From Planctomycetota bacterium (GTDB lineage Bacteria; Planctomycetota; UBA1135; GCA-002686595): a stretch of DNA of 64,000 bases. The notes below the pieces were generated by a model that was given only the letters and a program-made list of their open reading frames with translations, was not told where the DNA came from and made no database searches. The stretch lies in contig JABABA010000013.1 in the NCBI GenBank assembly GCA_014238415.1, positions 1 through 64,000 on the forward strand. The letters are read 5' to 3'. Of the stretch, positions 8,923 through 18,630 are shown piece by piece. Positions within the stretch are counted from its first letter, which is position 1. Each line of letters starts with the position of its first letter. Both the position numbers and the translations under genes were made by a program.

Positions 8923-10158
8923 TCAGTCCTTTGTTCCATAGATTGCTGCACGCAATTGCATTGGGATGTCGAAGGTGAACTCCCTGGCGCGCGACATGAA
9001 CAGGGCATAGAGGTTCGTGCTCGGGTCGATCCAGAAGTGGGTGTTGTGGTAACCAGCCCAGCCGTAGATTCCTCTCGGCGCCAGGGAACCCTCCGGATCG
9101 GTGTTGGCCAGGATAAAAACACTGAAGCCCATGTCGAAACCTGGCATGTTGGCCTGGTCGAAGTCATGGGTTCTTGCGCTCGTCATGTTCGCGAGACTGG
9201 CTTCTGAGACGATTCGTCTGCCCCGGAACTCTCCGCCCCCCAACAACATCTCGCAGAAGCGGGAATAGTCACCAAGCGTGGAAGTCAGTCCCTCCCCGCC
9301 GAAATGGGCGCGACTCTCTGGGGCGTAGGTCAGTTCATCGAGCTCGTTGGTGAACCCAATCATGTCGCTGGAGTTGATGAAGAGTGGCTGGAAGCGGGCG
9401 CGGCGTTCCGCATCGAGTGCGAAGCTTGTCTGGGTCATGCCCAAGGGATCAAAGATGGTCTCCTGCAGGTACTCCTGGAAGGATTTGCCGCTGAGGACCT
9501 CCACGAGACGCCCGAGGATTGCCTGGTTGATTCCGTAGACATAGTCGCTGCCGGGCTCAAAGTTCACCGGGGTTCTGGCTGTCGCCTCGACATACTGCTG
9601 GAGATTCTGGAAGCGGGTCTGATTCGGTTGCGGCGAGTCATGTGAAGGCTGTGCCCAGTAGTAGGCGTAACCAGAACGGTGTGACATCAGGTGCTCCACG
9701 CGAAGCGGTTCCTTTGCTGGGCGAACCGTATCCCCATCGCGAACAGTCAGGGCCTCGAAGCACGGCATGTACTTCGAGACGGGGTCGTTCCAGTCAAAGA
9801 GCCCCTTCTCGTGCAGGGTCAGCATTGCGACAATGGTGATCGGCTTGGACATGGACCAGATCGGGAAGAGCGTGTCCTCGGTGATGTCCCGGTCCCCGTC
9901 CTTCAGTGAGTTGACGATCGAGTGGTAGATCACCTTGCCGTCCTCGAAGACCAGAGTGACATTGCTGCCTGTCACCTCGTCCCGGATCAGCTTGTCCTGG
10001 AATTCGGAGAGTCTGTTGTACTGGCCCTCATCAACACCTGGTGGCCCCGCCTCTGGGGGTGGGGGTGCTGGCAGGTTGGCGCACCCGGCGCTGGTGAAGA
10101 AGAGAAGCGTTGCCGGGAGCAAGGGGTACAGGAGAGCGCGGCGGAAGAGAGGTCTCAT
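8923..10158 (-). CDS. Serine hydrolase, beta-lactamase/class C-like lipoprotein
   Basis: Lipobox TSAGC; SMSK (SxxK) after DTLFPIW; HFGGEG motif. Confidence 0.85.
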   Translation of the reverse strand: MRPLFRRALLYPLLPATLLFFTSAGCANLPAPPPPEAGPPGVDEGQYNRLSEFQDKLIRDEVTGSNVTLVFEDGKVIYHSIVNSLKDGDRDITEDTLFPIWSMSKPITIVAMLTLHEKGLFDWNDPVSKYMPCFEALTVRDGDTVRPAKEPLRVEHLMSHRSGYAYYWAQPSHDSPQPNQTRFQNLQQYVEATARTPVNFEPGSDYVYGINQAILGRLVEVLSGKSFQEYLQETIFDPLGMTQTSFALDAERRARFQPLFINSSDMIGFTNELDELTYAPESRAHFGGEGLTSTLGDYSRFCEMLLGGGEFRGRRIVSEASLANMTSARTHDFDQANMPGFDMGFSVFILANTDPEGSLAPRGIYGWAGYHNTHFWIDPSTNLYALFMSRAREFTFDIPMQLRAAIYGTKD

Positions 10159-10392
10159 GGTGGTGTGGGGGAGGTCAGGCCCAGGTGGTAGCCTGGGTCA
10201 TGGGGGCCCGGGCCGAAGCCACAGGGTAGTTGCCTGCGGGGCCTTGGGCAGAGTCTGTGTTCCGCAATACCCCCTGTGCCGGTAGCCCCCGGGGGCTCTC
10301 CTGCTCGCTTGTTTGTGTGGCAGGGAGTTCGGTCAGGCGCGGACACCTGCAGACAGGCGAGAGTGTTTCAGCTTCGAATCACCTGGGGGCTC

Positions 10393-11772
10393 TCATCTTC
10401 GGCGAGTCCTCACGGGGAAGTCCTTGGATTCCGAGCGCGCCCCCTGCAGATAGGTCTCAAGCGCATCGACCACCAGGGGGTGCATCGCGGCCACATTCTT
10501 TTTCTCCTGGATGTCCTTGTCCAGATCAAACAGGAGCAGCGCTGCATCCGGCCCTCCCTTGCGAACTCCCTTCCAGCGTCCCCAGCGCACGGCCTGATCG
10601 AATCCTCGTTCGTGGAACTCCCAATAGAGGAAGCGGTCCAGAACCTGCTCGCGACCCAGCAGGGTCGGCAGAACCGAGACCCCGTCCAGGTTGTCAGGCG
10701 CAACTGCTCCGGCCAGATCCGCCAGGGTCGGCAGCACATCCACAAAGCCCCAGGGCAGGTCGCTCGTGCGCCCCGGCGCAATCGTCCCGGGCCAGCATGC
10801 CATTCCCGGCACGCGGATTCCGCCATCATGCAGAGACCGCTTGATCCCACGCAGAGGACCGTTGGAATCAAAGAATGCGGCCTTGGATCCGCCTTCGTTA
10901 TGGGGACCGTTGTCACTGGTGAAGATGACCAGCGTGTTCTCCTCAAGGTTCAGCTCTTTCAGGGTCGCCCTGATTGCGCCCACATCGGAATCAAGCCGCG
11001 CAATCATGGCTGCCAGGCCCTTTTGCTGTTGCGGCCAGTCCTGTTCCGCGAAGTCTCCATAGTCCGGAACCTCCATGCCGTCCCCCAAACGGTTTCCCGC
11101 CTCGTTGTTCGCATGGGGAATCGTGTAGGGCAGGTACAGGAAGAACGCTTCGTCCTGATGCCGCTTGATGAAGCTCTGGGCCTCGCGGGTGAAGAGGTCA
11201 TGGCTGTAGTCGACTTTCTTGCTGGCGACTCCGTTCTCGGCGACATTTCCCAGGGCCACTTTTTCCTCTCCCCTCCACAGGTATTCCGGGTAGTAGTTGT
11301 GCGCGTTGCGCTGGTTCAAATACCCGAACCACTCATCAAATCCCTGGCGCGTGGGAACGCCATCGCTTCCCGGCTCCCCGAGCCCCCACTTGCCAAACAT
11401 CCCGGTCACATATCCCGCAGAGCGCAAGACCTCTGCCACGGTCACATCCTCTCGCTTCAAGGGAACCAGCGCGTTGCCCCTGACCGTGCAGTGCCCCGTA
11501 TGCAGGCCTGTCATCAGGACGCAGCGGGACGGTGCACAGACCGTGCTGCCCGCATAGCAACTGGTGAAACGCACTCCGCTCGCCGCCAACGCATCGATGT
11601 GCGGAGTCTGCAACCGCTCCTGTCCATAACAACCCAGGTCCCCATACCCCAGGTCATCCGCCATGATGAAGATGATGTTCGGCTTGCGTGGGGGCAAGCG
11701 ATGCACGGTGAGAGGCCCGGCGCAGGCCGCAAGAGCGAGAATGACGAGAAGACGGACCATGGGTGGGACCAT
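10393..11772 (-). CDS. Arylsulfatase-family sulfatase
   Basis: KPNIIFIMADDLGYGDLGCYG; CAPSR formylglycine site; FTSDNGPHNEGG; start 11772 or 11760 rather than 12042. Confidence 0.9.
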   Translation of the reverse strand: MVPPMVRLLVILALAACAGPLTVHRLPPRKPNIIFIMADDLGYGDLGCYGQERLQTPHIDALAASGVRFTSCYAGSTVCAPSRCVLMTGLHTGHCTVRGNALVPLKREDVTVAEVLRSAGYVTGMFGKWGLGEPGSDGVPTRQGFDEWFGYLNQRNAHNYYPEYLWRGEEKVALGNVAENGVASKKVDYSHDLFTREAQSFIKRHQDEAFFLYLPYTIPHANNEAGNRLGDGMEVPDYGDFAEQDWPQQQKGLAAMIARLDSDVGAIRATLKELNLEENTLVIFTSDNGPHNEGGSKAAFFDSNGPLRGIKRSLHDGGIRVPGMACWPGTIAPGRTSDLPWGFVDVLPTLADLAGAVAPDNLDGVSVLPTLLGREQVLDRFLYWEFHERGFDQAVRWGRWKGVRKGGPDAALLLFDLDKDIQEKKNVAAMHPLVVDALETYLQGARSESKDFPVRTRRR

Positions 11773-11821
11773 ACCAAGAGATCCCCGCCCCGGGAGAATG
11801 GAGGGGCGCGGGGGGGGAGCC

Positions 11822-11891
11822 GGGCGCTGCCCTCTTCGTAATCGGCGCCTGCCTCGCCCTGCGCATTCAGCGCTGGTGGAAGGCCCATAAG
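11822..11891 (+). repeat. Duplicated remnant of the 5' end of the gene at 12697-13224
   Basis: About 70 bp at about 90% identity to 12720-12789; encodes GAALFVIGACLALRIQRWWKAHK vs GAALFAIGAYFALRIQRWWKAQK. Confidence 0.85.
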
Positions 11892-11920
11892 CGACCGGAT
11901 GCCTTACCCTCTGGCACTCC

Positions 11921-12667
11921 ATGCCCATCCGATTCCTATGGCGCAATCTAAAGACCCGCTGGTACGACCAGAGGATGGAGTTGGAGGCGCTCTTGCAGGG
12001 TCTCCAACCAGGCGACTTGGCAATTGATGTGGGCGCCAACAAGGGCGGCTATCTACTGCCCCTTTGTCGTCAGGCGCAGCAGGTTCTGGCCATCGAACCC
12101 CAGGCTGATCTTGCGGACTATCTGGAGCGCATGGCTCGTATTTGGCGTGTGAAGAATCTGCGAGTAGTGGCTGCTGCGGCCAGTGATCGCAGAGGTGAGG
12201 CCCCCCTTTGGATTCCTAGGGACCAACCGAACTCGCCCCTGGCAAGCCTTGAATCCCGGGAGTCCGGGGCCGATCCCCATCGCCAAGTCCAAGTCCCCCT
12301 AGTGCGTCTGGATGATCTAGCCCAAGAGATCTCTGGCCGCATCGGAGCCCTCAAGATCGATGTGGAGGGCCATGAGCGCGCGGTCCTCGCCGGCGCCACC
12401 GAGTTGCTCGCAACCCACCGCCCAGTCGTGGTCTGCGAGTCAGAAGAGCGACACCTTGCTAGTGGCTCCGTCAGGGATCTGATCACTTGGATGGAGGCCC
12501 GCGGCTATGACTCCCAGTTTGTCCACCGTCGCCAACTATTATCCGCCGCTGACTTTGACCCTGCAATCCACCAGCGCGTCACCGAGGGCGAATACTGGTT
12601 CGATCCCAGCTACGCGAACAACTTCGTGTTTGTACCCCGCGAGGGAGTTGCTGTTACCATGGCCTGA
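11921..12667 (+). CDS. FkbM-family methyltransferase
   Basis: LAIDVGANKGGYLLPLCRQAQQVLAIEPQ; IGALKIDVEGHERAVLAGA. Confidence 0.9.
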   Translation: MPIRFLWRNLKTRWYDQRMELEALLQGLQPGDLAIDVGANKGGYLLPLCRQAQQVLAIEPQADLADYLERMARIWRVKNLRVVAAAASDRRGEAPLWIPRDQPNSPLASLESRESGADPHRQVQVPLVRLDDLAQEISGRIGALKIDVEGHERAVLAGATELLATHRPVVVCESEERHLASGSVRDLITWMEARGYDSQFVHRRQLLSAADFDPAIHQRVTEGEYWFDPSYANNFVFVPREGVAVTMA

Positions 12668-12696
12668 TGGGTGTTCCGCAGGCCCTGTTGAATTCC

Positions 12697-13224
12697 ATGA
12701 ACCTCCTGCATGTCCTTCTGGGCGCTGCCCTCTTCGCCATCGGCGCCTACTTCGCCTTGCGCATTCAGCGCTGGTGGAAGGCCCAGAAAATGCAGCGCCG
12801 TTTCGCCCGTGGCGCAAGGGCTGAACTCGACGCACAGCAGCTTCTGGAAGAGCATGGCTACAGCGTGCGCGATGGACAGGTGCGTGCCGAGAGCGTGTTC
12901 CTGGTCGATGGCGAACCGGTCTCCTACCATGTGCGCGCCGACTATCTGGCCGACAAGGACGGCAAGAGTTTCGTCGTGGAAGTCAAGAGTGGCGACACGG
13001 CCCCCAATCCAAAACACTCCGCCACCCGTCGGCAGCTCCTGGAATACCAACACATCTATCAAACCGACGGCCTGATCCTGGCCGACATGCGCGAGGGTGT
13101 CTTGCTGCGCATCGACTTTGGGCTGGACGGTGGCGCGGTCTGGGAGAGACAGGTGCCGACGGTCTCATGGAAGGCGGTCTGGATTGCAGCGGGCGTGGGC
13201 CTGGCTCTTGGGTTGTTGTTCTGA
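12697..13224 (+). CDS. Membrane-anchored PD-(D/E)XK-like nuclease domain protein
   Basis: N-terminal TM; HVRADYLADKDGKSFVVEVKSGD...ATRRQLLEYQHIY (D...ExK plus helix); C-terminal TM WIAAGVGLALGLLF. Confidence 0.55.
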   Translation: MNLLHVLLGAALFAIGAYFALRIQRWWKAQKMQRRFARGARAELDAQQLLEEHGYSVRDGQVRAESVFLVDGEPVSYHVRADYLADKDGKSFVVEVKSGDTAPNPKHSATRRQLLEYQHIYQTDGLILADMREGVLLRIDFGLDGGAVWERQVPTVSWKAVWIAAGVGLALGLLF

Positions 13225-13490
13225 GGAAAGGGGCTCTGCTCCCCTTCTCGCGCGACCGTGATCGAGATGCGCTTGCTTGCTGCATGGAGGGGACCTGATC
13301 GGAAGCGGGCGGCGCTGGGGACAGGAAACGGCGCTGGATCTGTTGGGAATCGCGCGGGCTGATTTCATCCCGAGGGGAATCAGCCCCTCCTGATCGGTCC
13401 AGGGGCGGCCATTCTCCAGGGGGGCAGCGAGAAAACTGGGTTTGGTGTCCAAACCAGTGACTCGTGCGTTTAGTGGTCAGTGGCGCCTCG

Positions 13491-13510
13491 GGCGATCCCT
13501 TAGGATCGCC
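13491..13510 (+). terminator. Candidate intrinsic terminator hairpin
   Basis: ggcgatcc-ctta-ggatcgcc followed by ttcttgcttcc. Confidence 0.45.
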
Positions 13511-13535
13511 TTCTTGCTTCCATAACCCATGAGAA

Positions 13536-14312
13536 ATGACAATGAACTCTTCATCCAGAATCCACCTTCCACTCCTTGCTCTCTTCGTGCTCATAGGGGC
13601 CAGTTCCTGTGCTGGAACGGCCGCTCTTTCTGCTTCCTCTAGATCCAGTTCGAGCACCTCGAGCGGTGACGCGGGTCTTGAATTTGACCCCTATCGGCGC
13701 TGGGAGGAGCTCTCATCCAGCTACAGGCACTATGAATGGAATGACATCAAGAGAGATAGCCCTGAGTTGCTGGCCGCCTTGAGGGTGGTTCGCGACGATC
13801 CAGGCTGGAAGGCCTTCGTCCATGCCCTGAATACCTGTGATCAGTCCGTCAACAGTCTGCTTGAGCAGAACATTGTCGATTGGACGAATGCTGGGAGCAA
13901 GATCGCTCTAGTCAATGATGCTCGAAATGCTTGGCGTCGCGCTTGTACCTTTGGGATCATGCCACCTGATCTGCCCAGGGGTTGGGCTTCGTTCACTGAA
14001 TCCGGAATCTTGTTTACCTTCCACATCAAGAGTTCGAGCGACGGTGTGCTTATCGCCCGCTCCCCACGCGGTCAGGTCATGGGGTTCTTTGACCTTCAAT
14101 TGCATGATGATGGTGACCAGCACATCATGACCCACATGTTGCAGGGTGTGATCCGTTATCCCGACGCCTTCCTTTCTTACCCATGGGACATTGTGATGGC
14201 GGTCGATACCATCTTCATCGATGATGTCTGGGTCCACCTCGACCGAGTCGAAAACAAGGCGCACGTCCGCGAGAGGCACGGAGTGAGTTCCGAGCCTCAA
14301 GAGGCCAAGTGA
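13536..14312 (+). CDS. Hypothetical lipoprotein
   Basis: Signal peptide with lipobox GASSC, Ser-rich linker. Confidence 0.65.
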   Translation: MTMNSSSRIHLPLLALFVLIGASSCAGTAALSASSRSSSSTSSGDAGLEFDPYRRWEELSSSYRHYEWNDIKRDSPELLAALRVVRDDPGWKAFVHALNTCDQSVNSLLEQNIVDWTNAGSKIALVNDARNAWRRACTFGIMPPDLPRGWASFTESGILFTFHIKSSSDGVLIARSPRGQVMGFFDLQLHDDGDQHIMTHMLQGVIRYPDAFLSYPWDIVMAVDTIFIDDVWVHLDRVENKAHVRERHGVSSEPQEAK

Positions 14313-14742
14313 TCAGCGCAAGAGGTCTTCACAAGCAACGGTTGTCCTGGACAACCATGTTCTAAGTCCTTTGGGCCATCTGTCCTGAAGGGTCTGGGTG
14401 AGAACTGCAGGCGCCGGCAACCAAATCTCGCTGGCCCCTGACACTTGATCCAAGAGCCCCCGGCCGCTTGCGCATCTGGGGGCTCCACGCACTCACCCGG
14501 GCATGAAACGCGGGCGGGGGAGAGCCGTGGGCCCGGGGGTGCCGCGATGGAGGTGAAAAAGGGGCAAATCAGGGGCCCCAGATGGCGCCAATGGGGGGAA
14601 GAAAAGGAGGTCGGGGGCGTCTGGGAGGCAGGTCGTGCGGGCCGCCGGGACTCGGGAGGGGGCAATTGGGCCTTCAAGGAGGGCGGGCGGGTTCCTAACC
14701 TCCCCTGCGACCCAAGACGCGGCTTGACCGCGGAGCATCCCC

Positions 14743-16779
14743 ATGAGCATGAAGAAGCGCCTCCTGAAGATCGTCGGCATAGCGCTGACTTTGGTGCTCG
14801 TGTTTGGGTACTTCCTGTTCGCCACCCTGTTCTTCAATCCCATGGAGGGAGATTGGGGCCACTCCTTGTCGGCGCTCACGCCCCGTAATGTGGATCTTTG
14901 GGTGGCCAAGGAGAAAGTCGGGGACCTGTTCGAGCCCTTCCCTGAGGTGGTCCTGCTGGAGACCGTGGCTCACACGGCGGCCTGGCGGGATTTTGACGAC
15001 TCGCCAGAACAGACCCAGTTGATTGAGGACCTCGGGATTCCCGAGTTGTTGCGGCAGGTTGAAGAGGCCCTGGCGCAGGCGCCGATTTCAGTGGATCCCC
15101 TGGCGGTCTTTGGAGGACGCGCTGTGGCGATTGCCGGAGACCTGGATGGACGCACGGCGGAGAACGCGGACTGGGCCCTGTATGGTCGCGTGAATTGGAT
15201 GGGCAAGTTGGGCGTCAGCCTGATTCCCTACCTTGGGCTTGAAGATCAGGGCATGGCTGTGGAAGAGGTCAGCGACTCGCACTTCAAACTGAGTGGCGGG
15301 CAGTTGCAGCGAAACGTGCACATCGGGCGCGTGCTTGATGTGGTCGTGATCGCGACCAATGGTGAATTGGTCGAGCATGCCAAACGGCTTTCACAGGCGG
15401 CGGGCGAGGACTCCTTGCGTCTGGCCACTACCTATGAGTCGCCCGTGCTGGGGAACATGGGACCGGATCGGGAAGAGGTCGAGCTCTTTGCCAACCTGCG
15501 CACGACTTTTGATTCCCTGGGTCTGCCCGCGACCTGGCCCGATCCCACCTCTGAGAGTTTCTCCGAGGCCATGACCGCCCGCTTGATCCAGGCACCCGCA
15601 TGCAAGAATGTGGCCGGGGTGCTGGGCTTTGATGGGGGCCTGACTCTCGATCTGGAGGGCAAGTTCTCGTCTGAGAAGATCAGCGACTTTCAGGCCCGGG
15701 TGTACCGCAACAAGGGCTTTGAGCAGGATCATGTGTTGCGCGACATCGCGCGCATGGCTCCTCCGGATACAGCGGCCCTGGTATATCTGCACGGCCCTGT
15801 GGAGGACATTCTGCGCGAGGTGCTGGCTTCGACGGAGCCCGCCCTGCGCCAGAACATCGAGGATGTGTTCCGTTCCACCGGGCGCTGGGCTTCCCTGAGC
15901 GAGTTGGTGGAAGAGATCGGAGGCGCTGCCCATGACCGCCTGCTGCTGATCGTGCGTGAGGAGGACTATGGGCCCATCGTTGCCTTGCACGAGGGGTCGG
16001 GTCAGGAGATGAGTCCTGAAACCGATGGTTCTACTGTCTTTGCTTTCAGCCTGGTCACCTGGCTGCGCGGGAACCAGGGCATCGAGACGGTCAACTCGAT
16101 CCGCGACGCGATCGGGCGCAATCCGGACAAGTTTGGTCTGCAGGGGGGCGTGGCCGGAGATCCCGGCTATTACCGCTACGAGGTCGGCGGCATGGACACG
16201 CGCGAATTCTGGTCGCCTTTCATTCCCGGCACCGGCATGATCGCCACCGTCGTGGACGGAGAGGGGCGTTGCATCGTGACGAACCACGAGCGCATGCTCG
16301 ATCAGGTGATCAAGTGCATGACACGCCAGCGCACTTCTCTCAGCGACAACCCGACTTTTCAGGCACTCTTGAATTCGTCGACTCCCGCCTCCAATCTGCT
16401 GGTCTGGGTCAACCCGCGCGCTGCCACCGAAACCCTGCGTGCCCTGGGGCGCGTCCAGGTGGACCTGAACCTGCGCGGTCGCGTGGACTGGGCCATGGAA
16501 CGCCGCCGTCAGGAATTGCGCGTACTGCCCAACATGTTCCCCGGCAAGCAGCGCAACCAACTCAGTGAAGAGCAACGCACCATCCTGGACGATGCCATCG
16601 ACGTGGAACTGCAGGAGTGGTTCAAGGACCATGCCCGTGACGAGAAACCGGTTCTGCTCGCGGCCCTTGAGCGAAAGTTGAACTACATGCGCACGATCAA
16701 GGCACTGCTGGCCAGCTTGCGTCTGGACCCAAAGAAGTTCAACCTGACCTTGAGGGCCCTGATGCCGCTGGATGAGTGA
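14743..16779 (+). CDS. Large membrane-anchored hypothetical protein
   Basis: 678 aa, single N-terminal TM (IVGIALTLVLVFGYFLFATLFF), uninterrupted ORF. Confidence 0.7.
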   Translation: MSMKKRLLKIVGIALTLVLVFGYFLFATLFFNPMEGDWGHSLSALTPRNVDLWVAKEKVGDLFEPFPEVVLLETVAHTAAWRDFDDSPEQTQLIEDLGIPELLRQVEEALAQAPISVDPLAVFGGRAVAIAGDLDGRTAENADWALYGRVNWMGKLGVSLIPYLGLEDQGMAVEEVSDSHFKLSGGQLQRNVHIGRVLDVVVIATNGELVEHAKRLSQAAGEDSLRLATTYESPVLGNMGPDREEVELFANLRTTFDSLGLPATWPDPTSESFSEAMTARLIQAPACKNVAGVLGFDGGLTLDLEGKFSSEKISDFQARVYRNKGFEQDHVLRDIARMAPPDTAALVYLHGPVEDILREVLASTEPALRQNIEDVFRSTGRWASLSELVEEIGGAAHDRLLLIVREEDYGPIVALHEGSGQEMSPETDGSTVFAFSLVTWLRGNQGIETVNSIRDAIGRNPDKFGLQGGVAGDPGYYRYEVGGMDTREFWSPFIPGTGMIATVVDGEGRCIVTNHERMLDQVIKCMTRQRTSLSDNPTFQALLNSSTPASNLLVWVNPRAATETLRALGRVQVDLNLRGRVDWAMERRRQELRVLPNMFPGKQRNQLSEEQRTILDDAIDVELQEWFKDHARDEKPVLLAALERKLNYMRTIKALLASLRLDPKKFNLTLRALMPLDE

Positions 16780-16856
16780 GGCCGGTCCGAGGTCTGCGCC
16801 CACCTCTCTCACAACAAGCCCTGTGGGCATGTGCCCGTTGGGGCGCAGCGAGAAAA

Positions 16857-16943
16857 TGGTGCCCGGAACTGGAATCGAACCAGCACGGGTATTACCCCAC
16901 AAGATCCTTAGTCTTGCGCGTCTACCAGTTCCGCCACCCGGGC
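16857..16943 (-). tRNA. tRNA-Leu, anticodon read as AAG, CCA encoded
   Basis: Reverse strand GCCCGGG-TGGCGGAACTGGTAGACGCG-CAAGA-CTAAGGA-TCTTG-TGGGGTAATACCCGT-GCTGG-TTCGATT-CCAGT-TCCGGGC-ACCA; acceptor, anticodon and T stems pair, long variable arm. Confidence 0.93.
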
Positions 16944-17205
16944 ACCGAAGTTGTCCCTGCGCTTGGGCCGACGCCTTGGTAGAGGGGTCTTTGCGGACCC
17001 CGGAGGCGGCGTCAGGTGGGAGGCTCCCAGGAGGAGATCCCTGCGCGGGGGGCGGCAGGTTAGCCCTCTTGGGTGTGGATCGCAAGGGTGGGGAGGGGCT
17101 TGGGGGCTAGAATCCCCCCCCGAAACCCTGAGGGGATGGTGCGACCAATCGGCCCTCCGGGACTCTCCCCGGCCCTCACCTCCAGCACACCCGCAAGTAC
17201 ACCCC

Positions 17206-18408
17206 ATGGCATCCTCTCCGATTCGCGCCGTCATTGGTCAGGCGGGTGGTCCCACCGCGGTCATCAACCAGAGTCTGGTGGGGGTCGTGCAGAGTTGTTT
17301 GGAGGCCAAGGAGATCGATCAGGTCTTCGGTGTCCTGCATGGGGTGCAGGGGATCTTGGATGAGCAACTGATCGACCTGACCGATGAGGAGCCGGCGACT
17401 CTGGAGCGCGTGGCCTTGACGCCGGGGGCGGCCTTGCGCTCGGTACGCCTGAGGCCTGATGCGGAGCAGGCGGCGCGCGTGGTCCGCGCCCTTGACCGGC
17501 ATGGTGTTCGTTACCTGTTCTACATCGGGGGCAATGACACGGCGGAGACGGCTCTCTTGTTATTGCAGGCGGCTCGTGAGCGCAAGCAGGAACTGCAGGT
17601 GATGCATGTGCCAAAGACCGTGGACAATGACCTGGCGGTAACCGATCACAGTCCCGGGTATGGTTCGGCGGCTCGCTTTGTGGCCTTGGCCCATATGGGG
17701 GACGAGCAGGACAATCGCAGTCTGCTGGGGGTCAAGGTGAATGTGATCATGGGGCGGCATGCGGGTTGGTTGACTGCCTCTGCGGGCCTGGCCCGGGAAA
17801 GCGGAGAGTCCGGACCACACTTGATCTATGTGCCCGAGCGGGACTTTGTGATGGACGAGTTTCTGTCTTCCGTGAGCGATTGCATGGAGCGTCATGGTCG
17901 CTGCGTGGTGGCGTTGTCCGAGGGCATTCACGATGCCCAGGGCGCGTTGATTTCAGAGAGCCGGGAACTCGACAATCATGGCAATGTGCAACTGTCCGGG
18001 GGCGGCCTGGGTGAGCGCCTGATCGCGCAACTGCGGGGGGCACTGGGTGCTGGCATCCGCGCCAGGGTCGACACTTTTGGCTACCTGCAACGAACATTTC
18101 CAGGGGCGATCAGCGAGGTGGATGCCCGCGAGGCGCGGGAAGTGGGGCGAGCTGCCGTGGAGTTTGCTGTGGCACAGGAAGGAGCGAGCGGTTCGGTGGT
18201 CATTCAGCGTGAAAAGGGCCGCGAGTACCGAGTGCGGTATGAACTGGCAGCCCTGAAGGATCTGGCCCAGAAGACTCAGGTCATGCCCAAGCGTTTCCTG
18301 GATGGGCCCCATGATGTGAGCCCGAAGTTCTTGGAGTGGCTGCGGCCTCTGGTGGGCGATCTGCCGCGCTTTGGAACTCTGGGGCACTATCCGATTCCAC
18401 CTGCCTGA
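17206..18408 (+). CDS. 6-phosphofructokinase family, probably PPi-dependent
   Basis: IGQAGGPTAVINQSLVG; IGGNDTAETA; PKTVDNDL; TDHSPGYGSAARFVA; start corrected to 17206. Confidence 0.88.
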   Translation: MASSPIRAVIGQAGGPTAVINQSLVGVVQSCLEAKEIDQVFGVLHGVQGILDEQLIDLTDEEPATLERVALTPGAALRSVRLRPDAEQAARVVRALDRHGVRYLFYIGGNDTAETALLLLQAARERKQELQVMHVPKTVDNDLAVTDHSPGYGSAARFVALAHMGDEQDNRSLLGVKVNVIMGRHAGWLTASAGLARESGESGPHLIYVPERDFVMDEFLSSVSDCMERHGRCVVALSEGIHDAQGALISESRELDNHGNVQLSGGGLGERLIAQLRGALGAGIRARVDTFGYLQRTFPGAISEVDAREAREVGRAAVEFAVAQEGASGSVVIQREKGREYRVRYELAALKDLAQKTQVMPKRFLDGPHDVSPKFLEWLRPLVGDLPRFGTLGHYPIPPA

Positions 18409-18630
18409 TGCAGCCGACAGGGCGGCGGGTTCATTATTTACATCAGCTCGCGCAGTCCTCAGGAGCGGCACTCTGTCGCAGATCCAGGTCCCAAGTCCGT
18501 TCACCTAAAACCAGGGTCTGCCGATCGTCAGCCCGGTCATGCCGCTATCCTGTTTGAGCGAATTCTCCGAGTCCCAACCCGGACGCGAGCCGCGGGTCTG
18601 TCCCTTTTCCCAACGCCGCACCCTTGCGAT

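Noticed and set aside
10276-11841. 521-aa forward ORF
   Set aside because: Antisense to the well-supported sulfatase; high-GC shadow frame.
12983-13657. 224-aa reverse ORF
   Set aside because: Antisense to the nuclease-like gene end and the lipoprotein start; Pro/Arg/Ser-rich shadow translation.
14312-14743. Possible regulatory RNA in the 430-bp gap (ggttgtcc-t-ggacaacc at 14340)
   Set aside because: Only a short palindrome; no recognisable riboswitch or ncRNA structure.
15391-17085. 564-aa reverse ORF
   Set aside because: Antisense shadow of the 678-aa ORF and covers the tRNA-Leu; no protein-like motifs.
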